In this document: positions 21,850 to 33,062 of the stretch, one piece after another
Layout: every line of letters starts with the position of its first letter
Numbering within the stretch: position 1 is the first letter of the stretch
From: Dillenia suffruticosa
Lineage: Eukaryota > Streptophyta > Magnoliopsida > Dilleniales > Dilleniaceae
Length of the DNA stretch: 64,000 nucleotides
Direction of reading: 5' to 3'
Assembly: GCA_033439265.1 (NCBI GenBank)
Contig: JAVTVX010000024.1
Span: 13,623,001 to 13,687,000, forward strand
The notes under the pieces: generated by a model
Told to the model about the DNA's origin: nothing
Databases searched by the model: none
What the model saw: the letters and a program-made list of their open reading frames with translations, nothing else
Made by a program: the position numbers and the translations under genes

Positions 21850-23860
21850 TAGGTATATTTTTTCTATTTAAACATTTATGAGAGTTTAGTATTTTGATAG
21901 TTGTTATTAAAATGAATAAGATTTTATGATTATAAATTTGGGAGAAAATAAATCTAGAAAAAATAGAAAAGCCCTTAATATTTAGAAAACTGCAAAAGAT
22001 GTCGACCTGTTCTTCACACACATCGACCTGCCCTTAGGTCCACCAATTTTAAGAACTACGTTGACCAATTTCTAATATAACCCTAGACATGTCGACCTGT
22101 TGAATGACACTTGTCGACCTGAACCATAGAAATATAACCTATTTCGATAAGTAAATAGATATTGAAATATCTATAAACACATCGACCTATCTTACACTTC
22201 AACCTGAGCTCTATAACACATCGACTTGAAAAATGTCATGTGGATAAATTTCAGCTACTATGTCGATCAATTTTAAAAAGTAGAATGACCCATCTTTAGA
22301 GCACATCGGCATGCACTAGGAAAAAATTTAAGGAGGTCGACACATCCGATAACTTTTCAACCCATTTCACTTGTTTCCTTAGAGACACACAACGACCTAT
22401 ACTATTGACTTTGTCAATATAAAAGCAGCACATTGACCTATTTTATGACTCATGTCCTCCAATTTTAAAAAGGCATAGAAACGTGTCAATGTGAGATCAA
22501 AACATGTCAACCTGATATAGTGTTATATAAATATCATAAATCGACCTGTTATCTGATCTTATCGACATATCCTAATACATTGATCAATTTTAGAAGATAG
22601 GTCCCCCATTTTCTATCTACATAGTAATATGTCGATATATATAGAAGACTTGTTGACCTGATGGTTATTGACTTCTTAAGATCATATATCAACCTGTCTT
22701 AAATCGTGTTGATGTGCATAAATATATCTACCAATTCATTTGCACAGATCCGCCAATTTTATAGATACATAGAATTATGTAGATGTATAGCTAAAGCTTG
22801 TTGACCTAGGATATTGATTTTTAAAAAATTTCATGTCAATGCCCACAAGAAACATGTTGACACATCAGAACACATCAACCAATTTAAACCTGTGTATCCA
22901 CCTATTTTATTTGGTACATTATCTTATCGACTTGAATATAATTTTGTGGACTTAAATATAATCTTGTTGACCTGTTTAATAAAAAATACACTACTAAATT
23001 TTTGAATTTAAGTTGATGTGCTATTTAAATTTATCAACCCGAGATTATCAGAAACCAAATTTATGAAACATATTTGAACTCAACGGTCACTCCCTTTCTC
23101 TGATTGTTTGAACATTTCTATTTCTATCAAACTTAACGATCAAATGCAGTATAAACAAACTTTGATTGGCTAAGATGAAAGTGAAGCCAATAAAGGAATA
23201 GAGGTTCAACACGAAACTTGGTACTATTGCACAGACCATTAATGGTTGACATAAATTGTGTATCGGATGCAACAACCTTTAACAGATCTTTTCAAACTCA
23301 TAATAAATACTAGAGAAGAGAAATAAAGAAGAAAAGAGAAAAGAAGTGAATGCTGAATTGAATTTATGAAACTACTTCTATACTTGTATTTATTGCTTGT
23401 GATTCTTTGTTCTCAATTTCCTAAGCCTTTTCAAGTGTTTGAAGATAGAACTTAATTCTATCAAATTAGAGGATTAAAACCTCCTATCTTTGACATTAAA
23501 TTCTTTCTTACTGAGTGATCAATAGACCACAGAGTGTATGATACTACTTTGGGTCGAGTGTGAGAAAAATCAATCTGTGAATGATTGAAAAGTTTGTTTC
23601 ACAGGAATAGTGTAAATATTTAATTTGAACCTGTAATCAAATTTGTTTTATCATGTTAATAGTGAAAAATTCAGGGAGAATCTGGAATGGATGTACACTA
23701 GATTTGGTGAAACTACTATAAAAACTTTTTGTGTTCTTTACTTTTCTCTTCTATTAAGTCTCCAAAAAAAATTTTTTACCTGTACATTCAACTTCAATTA
23801 TTTAAAAAATTATCTGTATTCAACTATTCACCCCCTTTAATTGAATATAGTAGCTTACAT
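21850..23860 (+). repeat. Copia-type LTR (SIRE/Maximus-like), probably solo
   Basis: The right end contains TATTCACCCCCTTTAATTG after a GAAACTACTATAAAAAC-type stretch. This is the arrangement at the 3' ends of long Copia LTRs in plants. The left two thirds carry a reiterated motif around CGACCTG (for example near 21999, 22022, 22088 and 22112), degenerate and spaced roughly 25-40 bases. No Copia internal region follows, so it is likely a solo LTR. Exact ends are not fixed because no target duplication could be placed. Confidence 0.55.
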
Positions 23861-23899
23861 AAGTTGTGTTACTTGTGGTCTGCCATTATAATCGAATTT

Positions 23900-24510
23900 C
23901 GATGGCTAAGGAAGAACCAATTGGTGGGTCATCTAGAGGGCTTGGCGTACAAGAAAGGGGAGGAGATCACACAGCTTTGAGCCGCTTTGGCTAAAAAGGA
24001 GAAAGAATCAGGAGACGGTAAGGTAGCGATCTTGTAGCTTCCAGCTGCTTTAGCTTACGTGGAGTGAGAATGGGAAGAGGGCAAGGCAACCGACACCGCA
24101 TTGCTTGAAAAAGAAAAAGAAATAAGATGGTTGAAAACTAATCGAGACCTGATATTCGAGCATTGTAATATCGCCATTATAGAATATGAGAGATTAGAGG
24201 CCTTGCTAAACGGGAATGAAATGGATTGCCTATCTGCTAAGAGGTCGGTTCAGGAGCTGAGGCAATCACTGATTGTCTTGGAAAAGAAGGTCGCAAACCT
24301 GGAATGTAAAATTGTTGAGCTTTAGGAAGGCCATCAATATGAACTCTACAAGCTAAATGAGAAGTTACATCATGTGGAAGAAATCATCCATGATACGGGA
24401 TTGGTAGAGAATTTGGTGGATAACACTTACATAGTCAAAGATCCTAAGATAAGGTTTGAGTCTGGTCAGAGATCCAAGGATGGGCTTTTCCCACGAAGTG
24501 GTCAAAGCTA
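23900..24510 (+). pseudogene. Coiled-coil frame, Tat antisense-ORF-like
   Basis: The plus strand encodes a Glu/Lys/Leu-rich helical stretch including LEKEKEIRWLKTNRDLIFEH and ECKIVEL, typical of the coiled-coil C-terminal half of plant gypsy-type transposon proteins. It runs opposite to the gag and protease at 26-27.7 kb and lies on their 3' side, as the antisense frame does in Retand/Grande-type elements. Its function in these elements is not known. Fossil and broken. Confidence 0.5.
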
Positions 24511-25019
24511 ACACCTACGTGGCCACTATGTGGGCTAGTTTCGAGGGTTTGCAAAAAAGAACTGCTCTTCCATCTCTTGAAGAGTGATAGTATGCTTTGT
24601 TTCTCTCCTTAATGTATTTCATTCTTCAATCTTGTATGAACTTCCTCACTCGATTGTACTCCTTACGTAATGAAATAGATTAAATTTCTTCCTTTACAAA
24701 TTTGTTCTTCTTTCTTTTGTACTTTGACTATATAGAGTGTGCAATACTAAGTTACTTTGTATGATGAACATACAGCGTATCCGTATAGAGTGAAAGAAAG
24801 GGGAGCCAATCACCATCCATGCGTATAGCTTCCCACTACATATGAGACTGAGGAAAGGAGGGAGAAGCTTCTTACTACATATGAGACAGAGGAAAGGAGG
24901 GAGAGAATTAAATTCCTTCTGAGTAATGAAATTGTGTGCAATGAGTGTTACTTTCGTGAAATACTTAGTATTGAATGATATGTGTGGAACTTATGTTAAA
25001 GGCACACAACTGAGACAGA

Positions 25020-25590
25020 ATAATAGGAGCCATTCGCCCAGGAGTTGGATCACGTTTGTCGGCTAAGGATAGAAGGGGGACCCATGTGTAAGATGCAAAG
25101 GCTAAGGATGGGAGTTATCCACTCGAGAGTTAGATATCATATGTTGGCTAAGGATGGGTATGGGACCCATGTGTAAGGCAAAGATGATGGGAGATTCTGT
25201 ATGCTAGTTAAAGATGGGTGTGAAACCCAGGCAAGGCATAGAACCGAGAGATTATGGGAGTCACATATTCTGGAGTTAGATCTCATGTAGAGACTAAGGA
25301 TGGATATAAAACCCATTCGAGGCATAGAGCCTAGAGATTGTGGGAGCCACCTATTTGGGGGTTAAATCCACTATGTTGGTTAAGGATGGGTGTGAAACTC
25401 ATACATAAAGTGGAAACCGACACTTGGAAGTTAAATCCCGTATAGAAGTTAAGGATGGGTGTGGAAACTATGTGTAAGGCATGGAGACGACAAATGATGG
25501 GAGCCACCTACTCGGCAGTTAGATCTCGTATACTAGTTAAGGATAGGTATGAAATCCATGTGTAAGAGGCATGGAGCCAAGAGATAGTAG
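25020..25590 (+). repeat. Degenerate tandem array, roughly 80-115-base units
   Basis: About six units share GGGAGCCAC, TTAGATCTCGTATACTAG, TTAAGGATGGGTGTGAAACC and GTGTAAGGCATGGAGCC. Units vary in length because of internal indels. Tandem arrays near the 3' end are a known trait of Tat/Ogre-type elements and are thought to seed satellites. This array lies between the protease remnant and the antisense frame. Confidence 0.8.
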
Positions 25591-25929
25591 GGACGGAATG
25601 AACTAAGGGGGCCTAAAGGCCTTGGATATTGTCCTTAGTGAAGATATTATAAAGAATGAAGTAGACATATTATTACGAATATGAACTTGAAATCAAGATA
25701 GTATAGTAGAAACAATAAAAGACTTATAACTAGCAATGATGTCACTAAGCTGAGATCATCGAGGGGTTCGGGTTGCATTTAAGTATTCCAATACTAAGAG
25801 ATGTTTTGAACTTAATCTTCATATTCCTGGTACTTGACAGGACTTCCAAATCATCTAGGCTGGTGGCCTAATCTGGCGTTGTAGGGGAGCATCAGTTTCA
25901 CCACATTAAATGTAACTATCATAGTAGTG

Positions 25930-26190
25930 TGATTAGGTGGGCTCCTAAAGTCACCAGAAGCTGGATGATATTTTCGAGATATACCCATAGCCCAAAATGA
26001 GGTTGAAGGTCAGCACAACTGATACCCATATGCTTGAAAGTGTCTTAATAGAGGATGTCAAAAGCTATTCCTTAGTCAATGAATTTTCTTTTAACAGTAA
26101 ATTACATTATTTCGACGATGATAACCAAACGGTCATGTAGTCCTAGGGTAGCCCTCGTCAGCTCTTCGTCATCAAAGTTTATCATTAGCC
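25930..26190 (-). pseudogene. Tat-type aspartic protease remnant
   Basis: The minus strand shows INFDDEELTRATLGLHDRLV and later FDILY and HMGIS words in order. This matches the Tat/Ogre protease layout, in which a TFTDEDL-like entry is followed by the active-site strand and then a DAFxxMGI motif. It lies on the 3' side of gag as expected. Fossil domain block. Confidence 0.6.
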
Positions 26191-26439
26191 TTTTTCTCTT
26201 TTGCCCCTCTCAATATTGTAGTGAGTACCTCCTTAGATGGGGGTTCTCTATCCTCTGAAACACGGAAGTAACCCAATAGTATGTAGGACATGGTGAAGAC
26301 CTTCTCTCTGCACCAGGAGAATGACTCCTTGGGGTTGATTCCAGACATTACTCATGACTGAAAACTCTGTAGGCTCAGCGTGATTGGTTTCTAGTTAATC
26401 CCTTTCTCCTTGCCCACTCAGGGGGTTTCCCATCCCCTT

Positions 26440-27720
26440 GTATTTTTGAATCTTTGTAACCTTCCTTCCCTGATCAAGGATTCGAGTTCATCCCTCAACC
26501 TTTGACATTCATTCATCATGTGGCCATGCTCTTGGCGGAAGTTACAATACTGAATCTAGTTTCTTTTGGAATCATTTCATCATGAGGGAGGAGGCCAATT
26601 GACATAAAGCTAATTTTTTATCTGCATTCAGATCTAGCTAGGAGTATCATTCAAGGGAGTGTAGTTGGTGAGTTTACAAGTAAGAAGAGGCCTTGCTTAA
26701 TTCCTTTCGTGGAAGGCTGTCGTAGTGGAGGTCGATTACACTCATTCTTTTCATTCTCACTTCAGCATCTATGGAATGCCTCTACTTCCTCAATGGTGAT
26801 ATACTTCTTGGCTCAAATGTAAAACTCTTGGATGGAGATTGGAGGGTTTTTGATGATCGAGGTCATAATTGCTGAAGGCTACAATCTAGTAAGTAGTATT
26901 GCCAGTACGATGGAATGATCTAGACTTGAGACTTTCATCATCTCAATCTTGAATCTGTAGAGAAAGTCTCTTAAAGGTTTTTTATCTTTCTACCAGAGGG
27001 ATAGGAGAGAAGTGGACTTCCACTTAGTCGTTTGGCTAATTACAAACTGTGCCTCAAAACATTGATGAAGTTGGTAGAAGCTTTTGATGCTGGATGGTAG
27101 AAGTGAGTTAAACCATGTTAGTGCATTTTCCTTCAAGGTCGTGGGGAAGCATGTACACATGGCGGTATCTGACATGTCTCTAGAGATCATAACCATAACA
27201 AAATGAGCTACGTGGTCTCAGGGAATAGAAATACCATCATACATCTCCATATAAGGAAGAAGGACATTGTAGGGTATTGGTTTGGTGATGATCTTGAAGT
27301 TGAACAACGATGATTTGAAGAAATTAGGACCGGGGTCATTTTCCCATGCATTAACCCTTTAGAGCTCAGTGACTAAAAGTTCTTCAACTTGTTTTCTCAA
27401 ATTCGTTGGCTCCCATCGAGCCATCACTGAAGGCTCTGAGCATGCACAAGGCTGAAGTCTAGTTAAGCATGAGTAAACAAAGTCCCTAGAAGGAGGTGGG
27501 GCTTCCTATTGAATAACATTGCTTATGTCCTCTAGGTTCTTGCTCATTCTTTGTATATGGATTCTAGTTTCTCTATTTGAGAATGATGGACCTCATCGAG
27601 AGAAGTCCGAGCAGAGGGAGAGGTAAGGTAGACTGGAGGTTAAGCTGCCATAGGTTGAGTCATCAGAGGTTGAGTCATCGGAGGTTGAGTCATCGGAGGT
27701 TGAGTACCTCCCTGATGGGG
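26440..27720 (-). pseudogene. Tat/Ogre-type gag remnant
   Basis: The capsid-like core appears near 27000-27190: MCTCFPTTLKENALTWFNSL, then LPSSIKSFYQL. This is the L-x-x-x-A-x-x-W-F-x-x-L-P-x-x-S-I-x-S-F signature of Tat Gag. Near 26460-26570 a YCNFRQEHGHMMNECQRLRD-like segment is the zinc-knuckle-type CxxHxxxGHxxxxC tail of the same Gag, followed by the ELESLIREGRL helix. A proline/Gln repeat lies toward the N-terminal side (27651-27706). Fossil domain block. Confidence 0.75.
27651..27706 (+). repeat. 15-bp tandem repeat in Tat gag N-terminal side
   Basis: GGTTGAGTCATCGGA is repeated about 3.7 times. Read on the minus strand it gives a P-P-M-T-Q pentapeptide repeat, consistent with the proline-rich start of Gag. 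Confidence 0.8.
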
Positions 27721-28050
27721 CGATTCCACTTGGTGCTATAAGTGAACAATTAAGGTGTCAGGCTATGTAGCCAGGATTATTAGTGGGGGTAGGTCCATAA
27801 GGTTGGACATTTGTCCTCCTGCTTTGGATGTCATCTTGGAGGTGCTATCTCAGCTCTTGCTTTTTGGTGGCATCGTGGTAAGATCATCCTTTTGGCCTAA
27901 ATGGAGAACTAATGTTGTTGTGTACACCGGCTTATCTTCAAAAAAGAGCCTTACAAAAAGCCTACAAGAGGTCGCTTTAGTAGAGGAGTTAGCTCTGGCA
28001 TTCATGTCAGAAAGAGTGATAAAAGAGGAAAGATTGAAAATTTCTTAACT

Positions 28051-31000
28051 CTATGTAGTCTCTGCATGTAGGATATATAGAGAGAGATATGTACCTAGCA
28101 AATTGTCTCTCTTTAGTGTATATAGCATGTATGAAAGGTGCTGTATGTGTCTCAGAGTATGGAAACCTTACTTACTTTGTGGGGAGACAGTATGAGATCT
28201 TTTGAGATACAAGAGTCGTAATTTTAGGCTTTTTGTAGATTTGGAGTCTTTTGAGATACAAAAGCTCCTATTGTTGTCGTGGAGACCCATGAAAGTTTGA
28301 TTCAATAGGAGATTTACTTCCTTATAGAGAGATATTGTAATAAACTCGTATTAGATCAGAAAATGTTTAAACTTGTTTAAGATTTCCTTCGTTATCAAGT
28401 AATCACAACTCGGATTCATTGTATGGTAGAAGTTGACTCTATAAGGTCCAAGAGATCGGAATCAAGAGGTCATAAAGTCAAGAGTGCAAAGGGTCTAGTG
28501 AATAGACTGTGCTAGGAGAATGGTTAATCAATGCTAGGACCGTGACCAAAAGGGTCTTGTTGAAAAGCTCATGTCAAGAGGAAAGCATCAGTCGATATGG
28601 ACTGAGAGGTCGTTTAGCATCCTACGTGTTATAGGATTATGGGCCTACCGAGTTCTTTGGTAATGGACTTATTGGATCATGTATCATCAACCCTGAATTT
28701 CTTTTTACAAAATTTCCCTCCCTATTTCTTTGCATCAAGTGTAAAGAAGAGAGAAAGAACAAGAAAGCAAACCCTAATTCGTTCTATTTTAGCTTGACAA
28801 GAAGTATTGCTTTCCATATGTGACAGACCATTGGAGTGAAGATCATGTTCCAATTGGTGTAGTTGTGCACATGGTAACCGGTGAAGTTCAGGTTCTGCCA
28901 ATCTTTCTTTTTCTTCTTCTGCTCATCTCTACAAACCCCTTCCATCAATTTCACTCCTATTCTCTATAGATGAGCACAATTCAGTTAAAAAAAAAAAAAA
29001 ACATTTTTTTGAATCACTTGTTATATTTCTAATGGTTTATTCAATTTTCGGTTTCAGTTTTGGATAAAAATAAAATTTAGTTTGATAATTTAGATAATTA
29101 TTGATTTTAACAATTTTTTTATCAAATAAAATTAATCAAAATAATTAAAAATATATACATTTTATATAATTTTTATTAATATAAATATTAATATAAGATT
29201 ATAACTCAAATTTAAAAGAAAAAAAATACTACAAAAGCAATTTTACTGTATTATGATAAACTATTAGTTACTTTTTATATGAACTTAGTAAATTTAATTT
29301 AAAAGTCTTATATTTTATTATTTTACTTGAAATTTGAAATTTGAAGTTAGACATTTGGTGAAACTATAACTATTAGTAAATTTTAAAATGTAAAAGTATA
29401 ATTTTTAGACTCTTATCGATTTAAATGATATATATTATATTTTATATAGATAGAAATAAAAGATATCATTGCTTAAGTTCCTTATAAAAATTTCAATAAT
29501 TAGGTTAATTTGGATAATCAAACCGAATAAATTACCTAATTTAGTCAAATTAAATTATTAGTTTTTCATTTATTAGATTATGTTATGGTTAAGAAAATTA
29601 TATAAGTGAATTAAATTTGTTATTTCAATTTTAATAATTTTAATTATGATTTAATCGAATGCTTACTTCTATTCTCCCATGCATTTCAAGTTAAAAACGT
29701 AAAGAACCAAAAACCCATTAACCACGAAACAAAAGACCCCAAAATAACCTCAAAACAAAAGTCCCCAAAATATACAACTCACAAAGTAAGGAAGAGATAT
29801 CCTGAATGGGGATTGGTTTTCTTAATAGAGAGGAAAAGGGTTGCGAGGAATCTCAAGTACAAGAAAAACCCTCCCTGTTTTGAAAGGAAAATGAAACGAT
29901 GATCATCATGTTCAACTTTTTTTGTAAAGTGCAGCAAGTAGCTTTTGCTTTTTTAAGGAGGAAAAAAAAAAAAAAAACCTTCAAGAAAAGAAATAAAAGC
30001 AAGAGAGTCTCTCTATCCATTACTACGGTGATCACATTTCTTCCGATGTATGCTTTCTAAAATCTTATAATTGGAACTGACACTAAAAGAATAAATCAAA
30101 TATTCTTATAGAAAAGTGATGATATCTGTAATTTCAGACTAAATGCCCAACTAGTCACAGAAATATAATAGATATCCAATCTTCTTAAAACAAAATAATC
30201 TAACAAACGTGATGCTCAATACATAAACAGATATTTTGTATTTAAAGTTTTTGAATAGTTCAATTATTGATTATTAACTTAAAATCAAAATTATGAATGG
30301 AATATTGATTATTATTATTAATCAAAATAAAATATCATAGCATCCTAGAAAAATTATTCAGATTTTTCTTACTAATATTGAACATACAATTCTACAAATC
30401 TCTTTGTCCAACAATATCTATCTACATATATTAATGTGGTTTCCGAATAAGAGTGGTGATGCTTATTACGAAAATTAAAAAGGAAGATAAGGGTTTAAAT
30501 GGGCGAATTTCATCTCACATTTGGAAAACTCCAATGAAAAGCTAAAACTATTACAGTATGCATTTAAGTAAGAAATTGGCTTTCCGGTCCATTTTGTGTT
30601 GGCCATCTTTTCTTCATTGTGAATGATTCTCTAGAGCTACTAGGTAGCAACTTTTGTAACTCATGGGGTACTTTTTCTTACTCGATATTATGATTAATTT
30701 TAATTTAAATGACAAAAACAAGACTGCTCTCTTTCTACGCGGTATATTTGATCGGATTTGATATGTCATATCAGTGTTATTGTTGTGTTTGAGAGTTAGT
30801 ATTAGAAAGGAAGTTTCACATGGTTCAACAATTGTTCAAGATCATGTGGGTAAGGAACTAGGGGCCCAATGTAACAGATTGCGTCAGTGTGAAAATTGCA
30901 GAGGCAAAAGATAGATTAGGAATCAAAAGGCTTTGGGTGAAGTTTTAAAAGTCTTATTCCTTTTTCAATGGGGTGCAAGGAAAGTATCGAGTTTGCAACA

Positions 31001-31819
31001 GTGAGAGTTTACTCCAAATGAGAGCAACCAATCTATATTCAATGATTGTGCATTGATGCTGAAGTGGTACCTTCATTTATGGCAATGGTTTGGATTCCTA
31101 GAGAGGCCAATGTTCTATAGCTCACCGGCTTCCAAAATGGTTCTCGTTTTCTATACGGTAAGGTTTTATCCCATTTTGACCTAAAACTTATAATTCCTTG
31201 CTAAATCTTTTCTTTCACAAGCAAAAAATCAATATATATATATATATATAATATAAAAAATTATGGCGACCAGAGCATCACTAGATAATCTTCTCAAGGC
31301 ATTTTTGATTGAATTAAACTTAATTTTCACAAAAAAAATTACTTCCATTATGCATAACAATATATTTAATACTACCTTCCTAATCACTATTTGAACAATT
31401 AGAATCACACAATTACTTTGATCAATCCTAAAAGGTGACGTAAATTACAAGTGCCACTAAAATAATCAGTGGAAATAAACCAGCCTATATGGTCCCTGGA
31501 TGCAAACCTAAATTTTACCAAGGCCATGAGTAAGTGCCGTGATAGAAAATGTTTGATAAGAATAACATAGAAACACTATGATAACAACAACAATAGATGC
31601 TGTAATAAGAACAAACTACTAATAATTCATTATTTTAATAAAATATTACAATAGTTTGTTTTTATATAAAAAATTATTTTTACAAATATAAAAATAAAAA
31701 AAAATCAAATATGCACAAAAAACAAATCAATTGTTTATTTATTTCAATACACAATATTCTTTAATAATTAATTTAATATTAATATATAATATCTTTTTAA
31801 TATTCTATTTTCTTGCCCA
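28051..31819. other. Non-coding spacer, partly Tat leader
   Basis: 28051-28830 lies on the 5' side of the Tat gag and may include its leader or LTR (repeated CTTTTGAGATACA words at 28197 and 28251), but no second copy was found. From 28980 the sequence is very AT-rich with poly-A runs (28987-29002 and 29960-29977) and an (AT)n run at 31221-31250. I see no gene. Confidence 0.5.
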
Positions 31820-32930
31820 ATGAAAATTGAAAAGTTACCAGAAGTTTTTAAAAAGACTATTTGCATAGCAAATATTAAAAATTGCACAGCATATTGTGTT
31901 TGGTTCATATCAGACTATACCTGCAACATTAATATTCTTTCCTGCAAAACTTCCATACAAGTGCTTAGGTATATCATTGCCTCCCAAACCTTTAAGTGTG
32001 CAGCATATGTTTTGAGTGTGTAGTAATTGATAAATAAACACCATACCAGCAAACTTGAAAGATCTATGCACAAGAATCAATATTGTTAATGGTTAAATGG
32101 CAATGAACATATTTATAAATATTGAATTGCAATATTTATAAACATTGAATTGCATTGAAAACTTACAATGAGTAAAAATAGACAACCATCAACTCCATTC
32201 TTCTTTCTCTTTTCCTCCTCCCTTCCTATCTTTAAAAGATCTTTAAATTAGCACACATCGTCAGCTAACCATTGTAACACAAATTTGACCCAATTATATT
32301 AGCCAGCATTCTCGACATCAATAGTAGTTGTGGGATGTCTAGAATAGAGAAAATATTGGTGGTCGAATATAGAAAGCATCCAAAGAGAAACAATAGAAAG
32401 TATCATTAAAACTTGGGGGATGAGATATCTTCGGTATGCATCTGCATCTGTTTTTTTAATTGGCTATATTTTAGTCTCGAGAAATACTTTCTTCTGAGAA
32501 TTCAACCAAAAATAAACAACCCAAAACATCACATTTGGTGTAGAGGATTCCTAAGATTTACCCTATGCCTTCAACTGTCTACTTAAAATTCTGATTTGGA
32601 CTGATGCAAAGACGTTTTGCCATCGATCCAAACCTTATTACAACTTCTTCGCACAATTTTCAGCTTAATGTGTCGCAAGTAAGCTTCAAAAGCTTGTTGA
32701 ATCCAACATGTTTTACTACACGTTTCATGTCATAAGTGAAGGTAGAAATTAGTTCCTTTACTTAGTTAGGAGAGCACCTTGTTTGAATCGGTATTGCTAC
32801 TCTCTTTACCCCAACCAATTCTCTCATTTCTTTGGCTGCTTTTTTGTACTTCTTATTTTCATATTCATTTTGTTCTCTCCATTTTTGAAGACATTCAGTC
32901 TATTCCAAAATCAAAATGTACATAATGAGT
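31820..32930 (-). pseudogene. Decayed minus-strand coding remnant, unknown family
   Basis: Coding-like pieces on the minus strand include KWREQNEYENKKYKKAAKEM and, further downstream, SMAKRLCIS and AMIYLSTCMEV. The first is a Lys/Glu-rich helix of the sort found near the C-terminus of some plant transposon proteins. The last lies in the segment shared with 14036-14140. Stops interrupt the whole, so it is a relic. It probably belongs to the same kind of DNA transposon as the 14-20 kb region, but I do not recognise the protein. Confidence 0.35.
31948..32050 (-). repeat. Second copy of the segment at 14036-14140
   Basis: It shares GTATATCATTGCC and GAGTGTGTAGTAATTGATAA with the copy at 14 kb in the same orientation. 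The copies are about 18 kb apart, with scattered substitutions. Confidence 0.6.
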
Positions 32931-33062
32931 AATGATACATGAACATAATGTTTTTAATAATAAAGGACACATAACATAAAAACAAACTGACCGTCATCGT
33001 ACTCAATCCACTTGTGAATTTGACTTTGTTCTTCGAAAAAAATTCTTTTCTATGAAGACAAG

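Larger units (their letters stand above)
20905..28050 (-). mobile_element. Tat/Ogre-type Gypsy fossil, partial, with opposite-strand frame
   Basis: Parts recognised on the minus strand are gag (about 26440-27720) and protease (about 25930-26190). A tandem array (25020-25590) and a coiled-coil frame on the plus strand (23900-24510, perhaps also 20919-21300) follow on the 3' side. Elements of the Tat lineage such as Grande and Retand are known to carry an antisense reading frame and tandem repeats near the 3' end. The fossil is broken many times and is much shorter than the family's usual length. A Copia-type LTR (21850-23860) lies inside it and a CACTA element abuts it. LTRs of its own were not identified, so borders are approximate. 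Confidence 0.6.

Noticed and set aside
22988-23005. CACTACTAAATTTTT as left terminus for the CACTA end at 20904
   Set aside because: It lies outside, to the right of that end, and inside the Copia-type LTR, and lacks the ACCGACAGA repeats.
23643-23980. Open frames across the end of the Copia-type LTR
   Set aside because: AT-rich LTR end read by chance, with no domain.
25020-25590. CRISPR-like array
   Set aside because: Units are contiguous and degenerate with no unique spacers, and the context is a plant retroelement.
29853-30035. Hydrophobic 60-codon frame on the minus strand
   Set aside because: It arises from a poly-A run read as Phe-rich sequence. No signal or domain is convincing.
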